Positions 62,653 through 64,000 of a stretch of 64,000 nt of DNA are shown here, piece after piece (positions within the stretch are counted from its first letter, which is position 1; every line of letters starts with the position of its first letter). The stretch is from Companilactobacillus halodurans (GTDB taxonomy: Bacteria; Bacillota; Bacilli; Lactobacillales; Lactobacillaceae), in NCBI RefSeq assembly GCF_009600985.1, contig NZ_VDFP01000002.1, forward strand, positions 123,001 to 187,000, given 5' to 3'. The position numbers were made by a program, and so were the translations under genes. The notes under the pieces were generated by a model. That model did not search any database. It worked only from the letters and a program-made list of their open reading frames with translations, and was not told where the DNA came from.

Positions 62653-63879
62653 TTGTACCATCGCATAATTGAGTCAATATCATTTTCTGCTTGATAAGTA
62701 ACAGCAAAGGTCTTTTGGGAGACCCCTGAACGAATATTTAAAGCAATATTAGCAATATTTTTTCTTTTTAGCCAAAGGCTTTGACTTTTTTTAGTAAATT
62801 GAAGACTTGCCTTAGGGATTAGTGCAATTTGTTTAGTTAATAGATGATTATTTTGAAGTTGCAAATATTTATCGTTTAAAAATTGAATATTGGATCTTTT
62901 AGCTGATAAATAAGCTGGCAAATACCAAATCAATAATCCTAAAATACTTAAAATTGTCGTTAGTAAAACAAATCTATGCAGTAATAAAACTATCAGACCG
63001 ATAGTTATTGCCATTCCAATTGTCGCATTTCTAAATTTGTAAAAGTAAGTAGCGGTTAATGGGTTAAAGTGAATAGTTTCTTCAACAGGAATATTTGGAA
63101 AGAATTGATTCAAGAAATCAGTAACTTTTTCATAATTGATAACAGGCATGATAATGACATTTTCTTCAGTATCATCTTCAGTAGAATTAGAGACAATGAC
63201 AAGTTGAACTGTGGCAATACTGAAAAGTCTTTTTAAAAAATTTTGTTTTATCAAAATTGCTTGAACACGATTCAAGTTAATATTAGTTTTGCGAGTTTTG
63301 AAGAGCCCACGCATCGTTTCTAAGTGGCCTTTTGCTTCAGTAAGTTTAAAATCGTAATACTTTGAAAATAAGATAAAGCTTAAAAGCAGATAAAAAAACA
63401 AAGAAAATTGCAATTGGTAGAAGTATCATTAAGACTATTTGAAGGTTAATAACTTTATCAGCAATTGTTTTCAGTTCTCTTTCATCTATAAAATCATGAA
63501 TTTTCCCAAAGAGGGCAAATGCCACAATAAGAGCATTGATGATTGCCGTTGATGTCAGTGAAAATTTAATTAAATCTCTAAAGCTGATATGATAAGAATT
63601 TTCAGATGCTTGTTTTGATTTTGAGTGTTCTTGGTGATTTCGTAAATTAGCAATTTTTGGACGTAATGAATCGGGAACGGCTTTTAAAGAGACTTCAGGT
63701 TTATCTGATTGACCAGCAGTTTCAATTTTTAATTCTTCTAATTTAAAAGGTTTAAGAAAGAACCATTGGTTTGAAGTAATATTTTGAATTCGCTCATAAG
63801 GAATGTGATTGAGCTTTTTAACGAAGATACCTGATTTTATAAAAATTTCATCATTTGATAGTTGATAAGTGAACGAAAA
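62628..63879 (-). pseudogene. YdbT-like bacterial PH (bPH2) domain membrane protein, frameshifted and 5'-disrupted
   Basis: The distal half (62628 to about 63395, 260 residues) and the proximal half (about 63395 to 63879) are in different frames. The proximal half reads TYQLSNDEIFIKSGIFVKKL, then PYERIQNITSNQWFFLKPFKLEEL, which is a bPH2 domain; the distal half continues with more PH-like and membrane segments. One extra base in the seven-T run (63392-63398) joins them. The proximal frame meets a stop at 63880-63882, just where the domain should continue, so the true start is lost. YdbT-type proteins are membrane proteins of unknown function. Confidence 0.78.
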
Positions 63880-63882
63880 TTA

Positions 63883-64000
63883 CAAGAACAAGTTAGCCAC
63901 TTGTCCAAAAATAAATACGAAATATATCAGTACCAGAAAAGTACATTTCTAAACTCCACAGAAACTAGTGAATAGTTCCCGTGGAGTTTTGTAGTTTAAC
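63883..64000. mobile_element. probable end of an inserted element disrupting the PH-domain gene (runs off the window)
   Basis: The PH-domain frame ends abruptly near 63880, and the sequence to the right is unlike it. It contains a strong hairpin at 63951-63989 (AAACTCCAC/GTGGAGTTT with AAACTA/TAGTT inside) and shorter repeats (ACAAG/CTTGT, GTAC/GTAC). This looks like the terminal, non-coding region of an insertion sequence, but no transposase is visible. Confidence 0.35.

Overview
The window reads as chromosomal DNA from a low-GC member of the Lactobacillaceae. The signs are AT-rich intergenic DNA, strong Gram-positive ribosome binding sites, frequent TTG/GTG starts, many PTS systems, a maltose phosphorylase operon, GH25 lysozymes with SLAP-like wall repeats, and PnuC and D/L-transpeptidase genes of lactobacillary type. 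The gene set would suit a Companilactobacillus-like species, but that placement is inference. I saw no rRNA, complete tRNA or CRISPR array.

Layout. 1-5700: a sugar or sugar-acid operon with an ascorbate-type PTS (EIIA-EIIB-EIIC), a DapA-family aldolase, a KDPG-type aldolase and a PRD regulator that has lost its last 28 codons to an in-frame TAA. 5800-16400: a housekeeping mix, namely K+ channel, TraX-like protein, truncated universal stress protein, PgpA, HD hydrolase, AhpC, PnuC preceded by a possible NAD-type pseudoknot, an alpha/beta hydrolase, a membrane-anchored MerR regulator, a lysozyme and small membrane proteins. 16460-16594: a candidate ~100-nt RNA with its own promoter and terminator. 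16674-29827: a complete maltose/maltodextrin locus. It holds a LacI regulator, two GH13 enzymes, MalEFG, a DUF624 protein, the MalK ATPase, maltose phosphorylase, beta-phosphoglucomutase and aldose 1-epimerase. 29859-32651: a VOC protein, two acetyltransferases, a monooxygenase-like protein and a small PH-like protein. 33019-36854: a second alpha-glucoside-type PTS whose EIICB gene has an in-frame TGA, its EIIA, two IS150-derived ORFs and a DeoR regulator. 37012-41630: a 41-aa membrane protein missed by length cut-offs, a Cof hydrolase, an SDR, and a YfcC carrier with an M20 peptidase. 41805-45171: asnB and a small broken membrane gene between two paralogous HesB-like proteins. 45438-51151: a second lysozyme, then a beta-glucoside operon under BglG antitermination with two terminator leaders. 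51405-56697: a nuclease lipoprotein, an L,D-transpeptidase, a P-type ATPase behind a yybP-ykoY (Mn2+) riboswitch, and a YjjG-like nucleotidase. 56877-64000: a frameshifted cellobiose-type EIIC, a DUF915 hydrolase, a TSUP permease, a possible orphan bacteriocin immunity protein, a YkpA-type ABC-F protein, a VanZ-like protein, and a PH-domain gene broken by a frameshift and probably by a mobile element at the right edge.

Regulatory connections. One palindromic core, GTTAYCGRTAAC, occurs before both maltose transcription units and before the broken alpha-glucoside PTS. This suggests that one LacI regulator governs ABC and PTS maltose uptake. cre-like sites lie at the malE, bglG and PTS promoters. 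Maltose would enter through MalEFGK, be phosphorolysed by MapA to glucose and beta-glucose-1-P, and be fed to glycolysis by PgmB.

A striking general feature is the number of single-base lesions: two nonsense codons and three frameshifts, two of them in T-runs. Three of the five fall in PTS permease or PTS-regulator genes. Either the strain is losing carbohydrate genes or the assembly has residual errors; the sequence alone cannot decide.
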